This document shows positions 16,634-24,262 of a DNA stretch of 64,000 nucleotides, piece after piece (within the stretch, counting starts at the first letter, position 1; the number at the start of each line of letters is the position of its first letter). Source of the stretch: Laspinema palackyanum D2a (GTDB lineage: Bacteria; Cyanobacteriota; Cyanobacteriia; Cyanobacteriales; Laspinemataceae); the NCBI GenBank assembly GCA_025370845.1, contig JAMXFF010000029.1, positions 1 to 64,000 of the forward strand, in the 5' to 3' direction. Under the pieces are notes generated by a model that was not told where the DNA came from, searched no databases, and was given only the letters and a program-made list of their open reading frames with translations. The translations under genes and the position numbers were made by a program.

Positions 16634-18619
16634 TTACTTTAAAATATCCTCCAACTTTTGCCCTTCCGGAAGACCGATAAACACGCGATCGCCTGGATTC
16701 AACCCATCCAAAATTTGAATTTGATTCCCCAAAGTCGGTCCAATCGTCACTGAGCGAAATTCCGCCTTACCTTCCGCATCGGGAATCAAAACCCCCGTCT
16801 CCCCTCGGTTGGTGACGATCGCCACCGTTGGAACCACCAAGGCATTATCCAATTGCTCCCCTAAAAACGTCACATCCACATTCATCCCCGATTGCAACGT
16901 CTCCATCCCGGATTCCAAATCCACCCGCACCTCAAACAACGTCACATCCTGTTGCTTAATCGCTTCCGGGGCAATTAAATTCACCTTTCCAAGGAATTGT
17001 TCATCGGGATAGGCATCCGCCCGAATCTCCACCTGTTGACCCGAACGAATCCGACTGATATCCGCTTCCGGGACTTGGGCTAAAATTTCTAACCCTCGCG
17101 CCAGGGCCACAATCGAGGTGGATGTCGCACTTCCCGCACTCGATGCCGCTGTGGTGGGGGCAACAAATGAGCCTTCCGTAGCATATCGCTGGGTAATCTG
17201 ACCGGCGAAGGGGGCGCGAATGATGGTATCTTCTACCTGCACTTCTACGGCTTTGAGTTGCGCTTGTGCTTCCCGCACTTCCGCCTCTACTCGCAGGAGT
17301 TCTTCGGGTCTAGCACCGCTTTCTTGCACCGATAAGGCTTGTCTAGCTTCCATCACTTCCGCTTCGGCGCGGGTGATTTCTTCGGGTCTAGCACCACTTT
17401 CTTGGATATCGACCCCTTGTCGCGCTTCGGCAACTTCGGCTTCAGCGCGGAGGATTTCTTCGGGTCGGGCCCCAATTTCTTGGATTTCCAATCCTTGACG
17501 CGCTTCGGCGACTTCGGCTTCGGCGCGGGTAATTTCTTCGGGTCGGGCCCCACTGGCTTGCAGTTCTAAGGCTTGACGCGCTTCGGTGACTTGAGCCTCG
17601 GCTTCGATAATTGCTTCTTGGCGAGCGCGAATCAGTTGTTCTAACCGTTGCTGCGATCGCTCTAAACTGGTTTGCGCCCGACGATTTTCCGTGACGACTT
17701 CATCAAAGCGATCGCGAGAAATTGCCCCTTCATTCACCAATTCCTGATTCCGGCGCACTCGTTCTGCCGTCAGGGACAAAGTAGCCTCAGCTTCTTCAAT
17801 TTGGGTTTCAGCTTGAGCAATCTCATCTTGCCGACTCCCGGAACGCAGTGCATCTAACCGCGCTTGCGCTTGGGTGAGTCTAGCGCGGGCTTGAGCCACC
17901 TCCTGGGAGCGATTTCCGGCGCGCAGTTGAGCGAGTTGGGCTTCCGCTTGAGCCAGTCTAGCGCGGGCTTGAGCCACTTCCTGGGAGCGATTTCCGGCGC
18001 GCAGTTGGTCGAGTCGCGCTTGAGCTTGCGCCAATCTCGCCCGTGCTTGGAGTATCTCTTGGGGCCGATTTCCGGCGCGCAGTTGGTCGAGTCGGGCTTC
18101 GGCTTGCGCCAGTCTCGCCCGCGCTTGAGCTATCTCCTGGGGCCGATTTCCGGCGCGCAGTTGAGCGAGTCGCGCTTGGGCTTGTTCTAATCGCGCTGTA
18201 GCTTGGAGTCGTTGGGCTTCTACGTCCTGACTTTCCATGCGGGCGATGATGGCACCGGCTTCTACTTGGTCCCCTTGTTCAACGTATAATTCAGCAATCC
18301 TCCCTGTGGTTTTGGGGGAGAGGTTGACGCTCTGAATGGGTCGGACTGTGCCACTGGCTTGGATCCGGACGGTGAGGGTTTGGGTATCTACAGGGACAGT
18401 AATTTCGGCGATCGCATCGGTGCGCGGTTGGGCATTTTGGTAGGTTTTATAGGCGAAAGTGCCGACTCCTAATAATCCAGCGGCGATCAGCGCAATAATC
18501 ACCCGTTTGTACCGCCGTTTCCCCTCGGGTTTAAAGTCCGGTTTGGGAGGAGGTAGGGGCGGTTTTTTATGGTTATTTTGAGAGTCGGTAACTTGCTCTA
18601 AACTCGATGGCTGTTGCAT
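16634..18619 (-). CDS. HlyD/MacA-type periplasmic adaptor with expanded coiled-coil hairpin
   Basis: The 661-residue membrane fusion protein links an inner-membrane exporter to an outer-membrane channel. Residues 39-60 form the single membrane anchor, about 90-130 the first lipoyl half, about 132-480 a very long alpha-hairpin, then the second lipoyl half (IIRAPFAGQITQRYATEG) and the beta-barrel domains to about 640. The descending arm carries five copies of a 26-residue unit marked LRAGNRPQEI, and the ascending arm four marked GARPEEI, on either side of the tip (LVNEGAISRDRFDEV). The hairpin is much longer than in MacA or DevB. It forms an operon with the permease at 15194 and lies behind the regulator at 18722. 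Confidence 0.92.
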   Translation of the reverse strand: MQQPSSLEQVTDSQNNHKKPPLPPPKPDFKPEGKRRYKRVIIALIAAGLLGVGTFAYKTYQNAQPRTDAIAEITVPVDTQTLTVRIQASGTVRPIQSVNLSPKTTGRIAELYVEQGDQVEAGAIIARMESQDVEAQRLQATARLEQAQARLAQLRAGNRPQEIAQARARLAQAEARLDQLRAGNRPQEILQARARLAQAQARLDQLRAGNRSQEVAQARARLAQAEAQLAQLRAGNRSQEVAQARARLTQAQARLDALRSGSRQDEIAQAETQIEEAEATLSLTAERVRRNQELVNEGAISRDRFDEVVTENRRAQTSLERSQQRLEQLIRARQEAIIEAEAQVTEARQALELQASGARPEEITRAEAEVAEARQGLEIQEIGARPEEILRAEAEVAEARQGVDIQESGARPEEITRAEAEVMEARQALSVQESGARPEELLRVEAEVREAQAQLKAVEVQVEDTIIRAPFAGQITQRYATEGSFVAPTTAASSAGSATSTSIVALARGLEILAQVPEADISRIRSGQQVEIRADAYPDEQFLGKVNLIAPEAIKQQDVTLFEVRVDLESGMETLQSGMNVDVTFLGEQLDNALVVPTVAIVTNRGETGVLIPDAEGKAEFRSVTIGPTLGNQIQILDGLNPGDRVFIGLPEGQKLEDILK

Positions 18620-18721
18620 TGGCGTACTCCTGTTTTCCGATGGAGAGGTGCCGGAATTAATGATGGTTTTAAAAAATTTAGGCTTACAGATTGACGGAGG
18701 ATTGAGGGGGCGATCGCACGG

Positions 18722-19213
18722 TTAAGGGTGCTTCCCCTCTCGTTCCCTTTCCCAGCGTTGGACTAACCGAGGCAGTTCCCCTTCAAAAAAAGCGTGAAAA
18801 TTTCGCATTTCCTCCAGTCGTTGCCGACGTTGGTCCGGTTCTCCTTCCAGTAACCCCAGTCCCCGTTCAGCTATTTCCCGCACCGCTTTAATTTGGGCGG
18901 TTTTTTGTTGAATTAATTCGGTCCAAGCACCCAATTTGATACAAAAATAATCTCGGCGATCGCCCGGTAAACTGATGCGATCGACAATCCCCGCTTGAAT
19001 CAACAACCGAGACATGGTGCTAATGGACCCTTTAGAAGCCTGTAACGCTTCCGCCAGTTGACTCAGGGACTGATGCGGGGGGTCTGCAATCAACAACCAC
19101 CCGAGAATTCGCCCCGCCATCCTCGGCATCCCACTCAGTTCAAACAACAGCCCCACTTCTTCCACAAAGCGCCTCAGTTCAAACTGTTGCGCCTCTTTAT
19201 CGACTCTGGACAT
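18722..19213 (-). CDS. GbsR/MarR-type transcriptional regulator
   Basis: The 163-residue protein has a winged helix-turn-helix covering about residues 30-95: MPRMAGRILGWLLIADPP, LSQLAEALQASKGSISTMSRLLIQAG, then the wing VDRISLPGDRRDYFCI. This arrangement fits the GbsR branch of the MarR superfamily. The remainder is a helical dimerisation region. It precedes the adaptor and permease genes by about 100 bp on the same strand and probably represses this efflux operon until a substrate binds; that role is inferred from position. The start is ATG 19213. Confidence 0.88.
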   Translation of the reverse strand: MSRVDKEAQQFELRRFVEEVGLLFELSGMPRMAGRILGWLLIADPPHQSLSQLAEALQASKGSISTMSRLLIQAGIVDRISLPGDRRDYFCIKLGAWTELIQQKTAQIKAVREIAERGLGLLEGEPDQRRQRLEEMRNFHAFFEGELPRLVQRWEREREGKHP

Positions 19214-19319
19214 ATCTGCCCCAGATGAATTGCTTTATTCACAATTGTAGCAAAGTTTTGACTGTTTAGTAAAGACTGAACGAAATGAATAGGGGGTACA
19301 GATGCAACCCTTCTGTTTT

Positions 19320-19450
19320 TGCTTAATCATGCAGAAACCTGGTTTAGGGTCCTGGGTTAGGGGTTGAGAAACCGGGTTTCTTTCCTAAATTTAGGTGTTC
19401 AACCCACAATTGTCGCAGAAACCTGGTTTCTGGTCCTGGGTTAGGGATAA
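19320..19450. repeat. AGAAACC(C/T)GGTTTCT palindrome copies
   Basis: Three copies or half-copies of the palindrome AGAAACCSGGTTTCT (for example 19368-19382 and 19410-19424) lie upstream of the regulator gene, mixed with GGTCCTGGGTTAGGG. The same family occurs at 23985-24055 and 15157-15168. The rest of this gap shows no gene. Confidence 0.65.
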
Positions 19451-19481
19451 AGCTATATATAGATGTGAGTATCCAGAACAT

Positions 19482-19715
19482 TCACTTCAAAACCTCCCAA
19501 TCTTCAGCGACTACAGCCGGTTCAAATGGCTCATCATAGCGGTAAAGTTGTTTTCCCTGAAGGGGATATTCAGGAGAAGAAGTTGGGGAGTATTGCTGTT
19601 GTTTCGGCTGTTTTAAAAAAATAATTTCTACCGTATCTCCCGCACGAAAAGGCAAATCTGTTAATTCCCATTTACCATCTTCACTGAATGTAATCGTGAC
19701 TTTATGAGCATTCAT
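19482..19715 (-). CDS. small antitoxin-like hypothetical protein
   Basis: The 77-residue product begins MNAHKVTITFSEDGKWELTDLPFRAGDTVEIIFL, a beta-rich N-terminus like small cyanobacterial proteins often found next to PIN-domain toxins, followed by a polar linker and an acidic, aromatic C-terminus (RYDEPFEPAVVAEDWEVLK) that could wrap a partner. I infer an AbrB-like or antitoxin-like role only from this shape. No toxin gene lies next to it; the neighbour, 60 bp upstream on the same strand, is a helicase. It starts at ATG 19715 (a GTG two codons earlier is also possible). Confidence 0.6.
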   Translation of the reverse strand: MNAHKVTITFSEDGKWELTDLPFRAGDTVEIIFLKQPKQQQYSPTSSPEYPLQGKQLYRYDEPFEPAVVAEDWEVLK

Positions 19716-19774
19716 TGGCACATTTTTATAATAATTGATAATTGTAAATTATTACTTGTAAATTATCAAGGACC

Positions 19775-21367
19775 CTAATTCACAAAGGAAGTAGCATCTA
19801 AATAGTCAATTCGGGCGAGGGGACTGAGGGCGGATAGGACTTGGGTGCCATAGCTGCGATAGAGGACGCGACTATCCAGGAGGGCGACGACGCCTTGCCG
19901 TTGACGAACGGGTGCAGTCGCCCGTTGGAGTTCTCGCAGGGCTGTCGGTAACAGATACAGTCTAAACCAGTCTTGCCGTTCGCGTTTAAAGTGAGCAACG
20001 CGACCCGCAACTAAGGGATTTTCTAGGGAAGGAATGGGTAAAGTGGCGATCGCCAGCAACTTGGGTGGAGGTAATGCACCTTGATGTTCTCGCCAAAATT
20101 CCCAACCCGTAATTAAAATACTCTGTTCATCTATTTGAGTCTTTTCCACCTGCACCCGAGATCCAAACTCTGCCGCCAGAATTGTCCCTAAACGGGGTTT
20201 GAGTGGCATATCTCCTACTAGGATGACAATCGGTCCGGGAGTGGTGGCGGCGATACAAAGTAGGGTTCTAAGTTGTTCTAATAATGCGGGTTCAAACTGA
20301 GGGGTATTCGGCATGGGAATCCCCTCGGGTAAATAGAGTTGAATCATCTCATTTTGGCGATCGGGAGAGAATTTGAGGGTGGTGACATCTCCTAATCCCA
20401 GTTGTTGGCGATAAATAGGTGCTGAGGTTTCTAAATCTAATGCCCCCCCAATCAATACGACCGGCTGCTGGTCCCATATCGGTGCTAGGGTAGAGGCCAC
20501 TTCCACCGGGGTTGCAGATAGGGTAAATTGGCCTAACTTTCGGTCAATGGCGGCCCAAAGGAGTCGATTGTTGCTGTGAAACTGCTGCCAAAAGTGAATC
20601 CAGGCATCCGGTAATTCTGAGGATGGGGAATGACTGGAGACGGTGGTAGTCCCGTTGCGCTGTTGCAGAGTGTGATAGAGACCCTGTAAGATTTTTTCTT
20701 CCTCCGACTCCAGCATTGAACAGCCGTAGGGGTTGGCTGGATGTTGGAACAAGGCGCGAGTCAGTTGCACCCTGGCATCGCGAATGATGGGAGCACAATC
20801 GGGACGGGAGACCATGAGTTGATTCCAGTCCCAGGATTGTAGGGTAATGCTGAGTTGCTCACTGGCCCAGGATTCTAGGTCATCGGCCCCATCAATAATG
20901 GTGGGAATTCCTGGGGGAATTTTGCTGCGATCGCCCAGAACATCTTCCAACCACAATCTCGGGGAAATTATCAGCAATCCTTGAAAATCCGCACCGGGCC
21001 ACCGCCAGCCACCGGAAGCCCCATCGGTGACGGTGCGAATGGTTTTATTCCTCTCGATCCACTGCTGCATCTGGGGGATTTCCACCAACAGTAACCGCTG
21101 TTGAATCGCTTCTGGGGCGACTAAAATAGCGGGTCCGGGCCAAATCAGTACCGGGGTTAAGTAACTGAGGCGATGTCCGCCATGAGCACCCACGGATGGA
21201 ATGCCGGTTTGAATTAGGGCACTACGACCCACCCGAAAGGCACGGGCCACCAACCGCGCCATCGACAAATGATGCGGCCAATAGGGTTCACCCTGCGATC
21301 GCAGGAATGCTCTGAGTTGTTGGTGGACTTCTAATTCAATCACAACAGGACGATATCGGATTGGCAT
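19775..21367 (-). CDS. DinG-like helicase-related protein with degenerate ATP site
   Basis: The 530-residue protein resembles cyanobacterial DinG-family proteins. The C-terminal third is the best match: LLPTALRELQRATAPVRQRQGVVALLDSRVLYRSYGTQVL corresponds to helicase motifs V-VI and the closing segment of DinG/XPD proteins. The expected DEAH box is replaced by IIDGADDLESWA near residue 197, and the Walker A region (QTGIPSVGAHGGHRLSYL) lacks GKT. No four-cysteine iron-sulphur cluster is seen. It may therefore not be an active helicase. I chose ATG 21367 (MPIRYRPVVIELEVHQQLR); the longer frame is translated from the flanking purine tract. It is bordered by a repeat array on its 5' side. Confidence 0.78.
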   Translation of the reverse strand: MPIRYRPVVIELEVHQQLRAFLRSQGEPYWPHHLSMARLVARAFRVGRSALIQTGIPSVGAHGGHRLSYLTPVLIWPGPAILVAPEAIQQRLLLVEIPQMQQWIERNKTIRTVTDGASGGWRWPGADFQGLLIISPRLWLEDVLGDRSKIPPGIPTIIDGADDLESWASEQLSITLQSWDWNQLMVSRPDCAPIIRDARVQLTRALFQHPANPYGCSMLESEEEKILQGLYHTLQQRNGTTTVSSHSPSSELPDAWIHFWQQFHSNNRLLWAAIDRKLGQFTLSATPVEVASTLAPIWDQQPVVLIGGALDLETSAPIYRQQLGLGDVTTLKFSPDRQNEMIQLYLPEGIPMPNTPQFEPALLEQLRTLLCIAATTPGPIVILVGDMPLKPRLGTILAAEFGSRVQVEKTQIDEQSILITGWEFWREHQGALPPPKLLAIATLPIPSLENPLVAGRVAHFKRERQDWFRLYLLPTALRELQRATAPVRQRQGVVALLDSRVLYRSYGTQVLSALSPLARIDYLDATSFVN

Positions 21368-21427
21368 TAATCCGGACAAGATGTAATCGCAAGGTGGGAT
21401 GGGGAGGATGGGGAGGCTGTTCAACGT

Positions 21428-21720
21428 CCCGACTTCAGTCGTTCTTCCCCGTTCGTAGTAACGACTTCAGTCGGTCTTCCCCGTTCGTAGTAACGACTTC
21501 AGTCGTTCTTCCCGGTTCGTAGTAACGACTTCAGTCGTTCTTCCCCGTTCGTAGTAACGACTTCAGTCGTTCTTCCCGGTTCGTAGTAACGACTTCAGTC
21601 GTTCTTCCCCGTTCGTAGTAACGACTTCAGTCGTTCTTCCCCGTTCGTAGTAACGACTTCAGTCGTTCTCTTCGTTCGTAGTAACGACTTCAGTCGTTCT
21701 CTTCGTTTGTAGTAAGGAAC
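21428..21720. repeat. nine-unit tandem array of the AACGACTTCAGTCGTT repeat, 32-bp period
   Basis: Cores begin at 21460, 21492, 21524, 21556, 21588, 21620, 21652 and 21683, after a first partial unit at 21428, a period of exactly 32 bp except the last (31). The linker varies between CTTCCCCGTTCGTAGT, CTTCCCGGTTCGTAGT and CTCTTCGTTCGTAGT. The array ends in a half unit (GTTTGTAGTAAGGAAC). A G-rich tract (about 21393-21420) flanks its left side. It is not a CRISPR: the linkers are nearly identical and the unit is palindromic. Confidence 0.93.
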
Positions 21721-21865
21721 TGGAAGATCCGGACAGGGGTGCGTGACTTGGCATCCGCCAAGTCACGCGGTAACGACTGAAGTCGTTACTACGAACATGA
21801 AACTACGAACATGAAGAGAACGACTGAAGTCGTTACTACGAACAGGAACACAATCTCCCCAATCC
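21721..21865. repeat. half composite element and inverted AACGAC repeats
   Basis: A stem GCGTGACTTGGC/GCCAAGTCACGC (21741-21768) is followed by inverted cores at 21772-21787 and 21819-21834. This is the right half of the composite element seen whole at 37573, 38560 and 38802, joined here to the tandem array. Confidence 0.8.
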
Positions 21866-22723
21866 CTAACTCTGACAATTGGGGCAGAAATGGCTAGAAC
21901 GTCCCGTCAACTTCAGACGATGGAGAGGAGTCCCACAAACGCGGCAAGGTTGCCCCGCGCGATTGTAAACCCAAGCGACTCCCGCATAGTTCCCATTAAC
22001 ACCGCTGACATTGAGAAAATTGCTGAAGGTGGTTCCCCCGGCACCGATCGCAGTCTGCAAAACTTGAATAATCTGGCTGTGCAATCGCTCAATTTCTGCC
22101 CTAGTCAACTCAGCACAGAGCTTGGTGGGCACAATCCCACTTAGGAAAAGACTTTCATCGGCATAAATATTCCCCACCCCAGCGACAATAGTTTGGTCCA
22201 AGAGGGCCGTTTTAATCGCTTTTTGACGCTTGTGGAGTTTGCGCGTCAGGTATTCGACCGAAAATTCAGGGGAAAAGGGTTCTGGTCCTAATTTGGCTAA
22301 TCCGGTGATGATCGAGGGGGTGGGGATATTTGGGGGGACCCACCACATTTGACCAAAGGTGCGTTGATCCACAAATCGCAATTCCCAGTCGCCCTCGAAG
22401 AATAGGCGCACTCGGGTATGTTTCTGTAGGGGTTCCGCTCGCTGGACCCATAACAGTTGTCCGGTCATCCGCAGATGGACTCCTAAACTGCCCCGGTGAA
22501 CTGCATCGGAATCCGGTGATTGGGAGAGTTGCGCCAGGAGATATTTGCCTCTGCGCTGCCAGGAGGCGATCGCGCATCCCTGGACTCCCTCTAAAAAATC
22601 TCTAGGCGAAACTGGGTGGCCGATGGTTCGCGTCAGCAAAACATCGCCACCCAGAATACTCGTACCGAGGGTTAATTGATTTAACCCTCGACACACTGTT
22701 TCAACTTCAGGGAGTTCCGGCAC
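21866..22723 (-). CDS. mutM: formamidopyrimidine-DNA glycosylase
   Basis: The 285-residue enzyme removes 8-oxoguanine and other oxidised purines from DNA and nicks the abasic site. It starts MPELPEVETVCRGL, with catalytic Pro2 and Glu3, has the conserved GRGKYLL lysine loop near residue 60, VGNIYADESLF and the helix-two-turn-helix region in the middle, and a C-terminal zinc finger CRVCGTPLHRL...FCPNC (Cys4). The length is typical. Its start lies three bases after the psaE stop, so the two are co-transcribed. Psa-linked mutM has been described in Synechococcus, where Fpg was needed under high light, which fits a role in repairing photo-oxidative damage. Confidence 0.96.
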   Translation of the reverse strand: MPELPEVETVCRGLNQLTLGTSILGGDVLLTRTIGHPVSPRDFLEGVQGCAIASWQRRGKYLLAQLSQSPDSDAVHRGSLGVHLRMTGQLLWVQRAEPLQKHTRVRLFFEGDWELRFVDQRTFGQMWWVPPNIPTPSIITGLAKLGPEPFSPEFSVEYLTRKLHKRQKAIKTALLDQTIVAGVGNIYADESLFLSGIVPTKLCAELTRAEIERLHSQIIQVLQTAIGAGGTTFSNFLNVSGVNGNYAGVAWVYNRAGQPCRVCGTPLHRLKLTGRSSHFCPNCQS

Positions 22724-22726
22724 CAG

Positions 22727-23086
22727 TTAGCGTGCTTCAGTTCCTTGGTTGGGATCGCCTTCTACGGTCCCGCTACTACCGGATTCGGGTTTGGCAGTCT
22801 TTTTGCCGTCTTTGGGACGGGCGTCGGTCCCGGTTGTGCGAGCAGCAGCCTTGGTTGTGGTGCCACCTTTGCCTGCAGCGGATTTTCCAGCTTTGGGCCC
22901 GGCGACTTCTTGGACTTCGTTCATCGCGAAGTTGTTGGTGTTGACCCCAGCGTAGTTCACTTTGTCAAAGCGAACAATCACGGGATAGGTGATCCCGCTT
23001 TGGTCTACAGTGGCAACGGTGCCAACTTCTTGAAACCAGTACGACTCTTTACGCAGAATGCGAACTTGAGAACCACGTTGAACCAT
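22727..23086 (-). CDS. psaE: photosystem I subunit IV (PsaE) with a long C-terminal extension
   Basis: PsaE is a small SH3-like stromal subunit of photosystem I that helps dock ferredoxin and supports cyclic electron flow. Residues 1-65 match the family: [50 protein letters not shown]. Family members are usually about 70 residues; this one has 119. The extra part from about residue 68 is rich in lysine, alanine, threonine and glycine ([22 protein letters not shown]) and becomes acidic at the end, so it is probably disordered. I see no frameshift: the frame runs into a normal stop, followed three bases later by mutM. Confidence 0.95.
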   Translation of the reverse strand: MVQRGSQVRILRKESYWFQEVGTVATVDQSGITYPVIVRFDKVNYAGVNTNNFAMNEVQEVAGPKAGKSAAGKGGTTTKAAARTTGTDARPKDGKKTAKPESGSSGTVEGDPNQGTEAR

Positions 23087-23197
23087 GTGTTTTTTTTTCC
23101 TTCTGATGAATTGAACGAAAAGTTTAAGTGGAATTGCTTCTCAGCGTACTACTCTAACGGGATACTCTGGAATGTTCCAATCTTTAAGTTTTATTAA

Positions 23198-23830
23198 CTA
23201 CTCGATCCAACGGACCCCGACAAAATGGGCGGAACGTCCCCACATATCTTGGGTGGGGGTGATTTCTTCGATCGCCAGATTATAGGGAATGGCCGTGGTG
23301 AGGTAGCGTTGAGCCAGGATGCCAAGGTCTGGGGTCACCTGAGAGGCAGCAGTTGCCGCGACTCCTAAACCCAAAAGTTGGGAGATGGGGTCTCGGGGAA
23401 GGACCATCGTGATGCCAAAAGCCAACCCGGCGGTGATTAGCATTCCCACGGACAGATTGGTGCCACAACGAGGATGCAGGGCAAGGTCCCATTCTCCCCG
23501 GGTCAGGCGATCGTGGGCGACATGAACGGCACGACGCAGGTCAAGGGGGTTAACCTGGCCATAGAGATAAAATCCGCGATCGGTGGACATTCCCCCCAAT
23601 CCATCGTTATCCAGCGATCGGCCCGGTTGGCTGTTTTCGGGGGGCCTCTCACCGGAGGTTTCGCTTAATACCCAGACAGTGGCGTGTTCCAACGCATGAA
23701 CCTGACGGACGGCGAGAGTTTCTTTCAATCCGGGGATAAAGGCGAGTTGTTGCAGGAGTTCGGCATCACCAGTGGGATGCGGCGCAAAATCAAAGGGAAA
23801 TGGATTCGCCTGGGAAGAAGTAGCAGTCAT
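23198..23830 (-). CDS. DUF6391-type cyanobacterial conserved protein
   Basis: The 210-residue protein resembles a conserved cyanobacterial family (DUF6391) of unknown function. Conserved-looking parts are VRQVHALEHATVWVLSE, LGGMSTDRGFYLYGQV, a HVAHDRLTRGEWDLALHPRCGTN segment with histidine and cysteine that could bind metal, and two hydrophobic segments (VGMLITAGLAFGITMVLP, LLGLGVAATAASQV) that may be membrane helices. I chose ATG 23830 (MTATSSQANPFPF); the upstream in-frame stretch looks non-coding. It lies upstream of psaE on the same strand but 110 bp away. Confidence 0.75.
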   Translation of the reverse strand: MTATSSQANPFPFDFAPHPTGDAELLQQLAFIPGLKETLAVRQVHALEHATVWVLSETSGERPPENSQPGRSLDNDGLGGMSTDRGFYLYGQVNPLDLRRAVHVAHDRLTRGEWDLALHPRCGTNLSVGMLITAGLAFGITMVLPRDPISQLLGLGVAATAASQVTPDLGILAQRYLTTAIPYNLAIEEITPTQDMWGRSAHFVGVRWIE

Positions 23831-23984
23831 GAGGTTAAGTCTCCAAGGAGTTAGGGTGGGTTCAGGCTGAGAAATATTTGGGTTGATTGGTCTTAATTTA
23901 ACGAATTTGCCCAGCCGTTGCCCATCTTGAGGGCGATCGGCTATCCTCACCAAGACGCCGGTCCCCGCTTCCATTTTAGGGACC

Positions 23985-24178
23985 AGAAACCGGGTTTCTT
24001 GTCAAAATTTCTAGCAATTCACAGCTTTCTTGGGGCCAGAAACCCGGTTTCTAACTCATGGAGTTCATGTTCGTAGTAACGACTTCAGTCGTTCTCTTTA
24101 GGAGTGCGAGCATCTTGCTCGCTATTATTCAAGATTATTCAAGATTATTCAAGCGAGCATCTTGCTCGCACTCCTAAA
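23985..24178. repeat. three repeat families in one intergenic gap
   Basis: Two AGAAACCSGGTTTCT palindromes (about 23986-24000 and 24039-24053) are followed by one AACGACTTCAGTCGTT copy (24078-24093) and an 82-bp inverted element (24097-24178). In the last, TTTAGGAGTGCGAGCATCTTGCTCGC and its mirror, each itself palindromic, flank a run of ATTATTCAAG units. The rest of 23831-24262 shows no gene. Confidence 0.8.
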
Positions 24179-24262
24179 ATATACCTCACAAGTGTGGAAA
24201 GCGCTATATACGAAACCGGCTATCCTTGACTGTTTGAACGAGCCAGAATATCTCTAGCTCAC

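Noticed and set aside
17220-18190. Plus-strand repetitive open frames
   Set aside because: They are antisense to the coiled-coil repeats of the HlyD-like adaptor; the 78-bp period keeps several frames open.
21368-21424. N-terminal extension of the DinG-like protein
   Set aside because: The extra residues come from the purine tract flanking the repeat array; ATG 21367 starts the conserved part.
21428-21720. CRISPR array
   Set aside because: The units are regular in length, but the linkers are almost identical, the repeat is a short palindrome also found singly across the window, and no cas gene is present.
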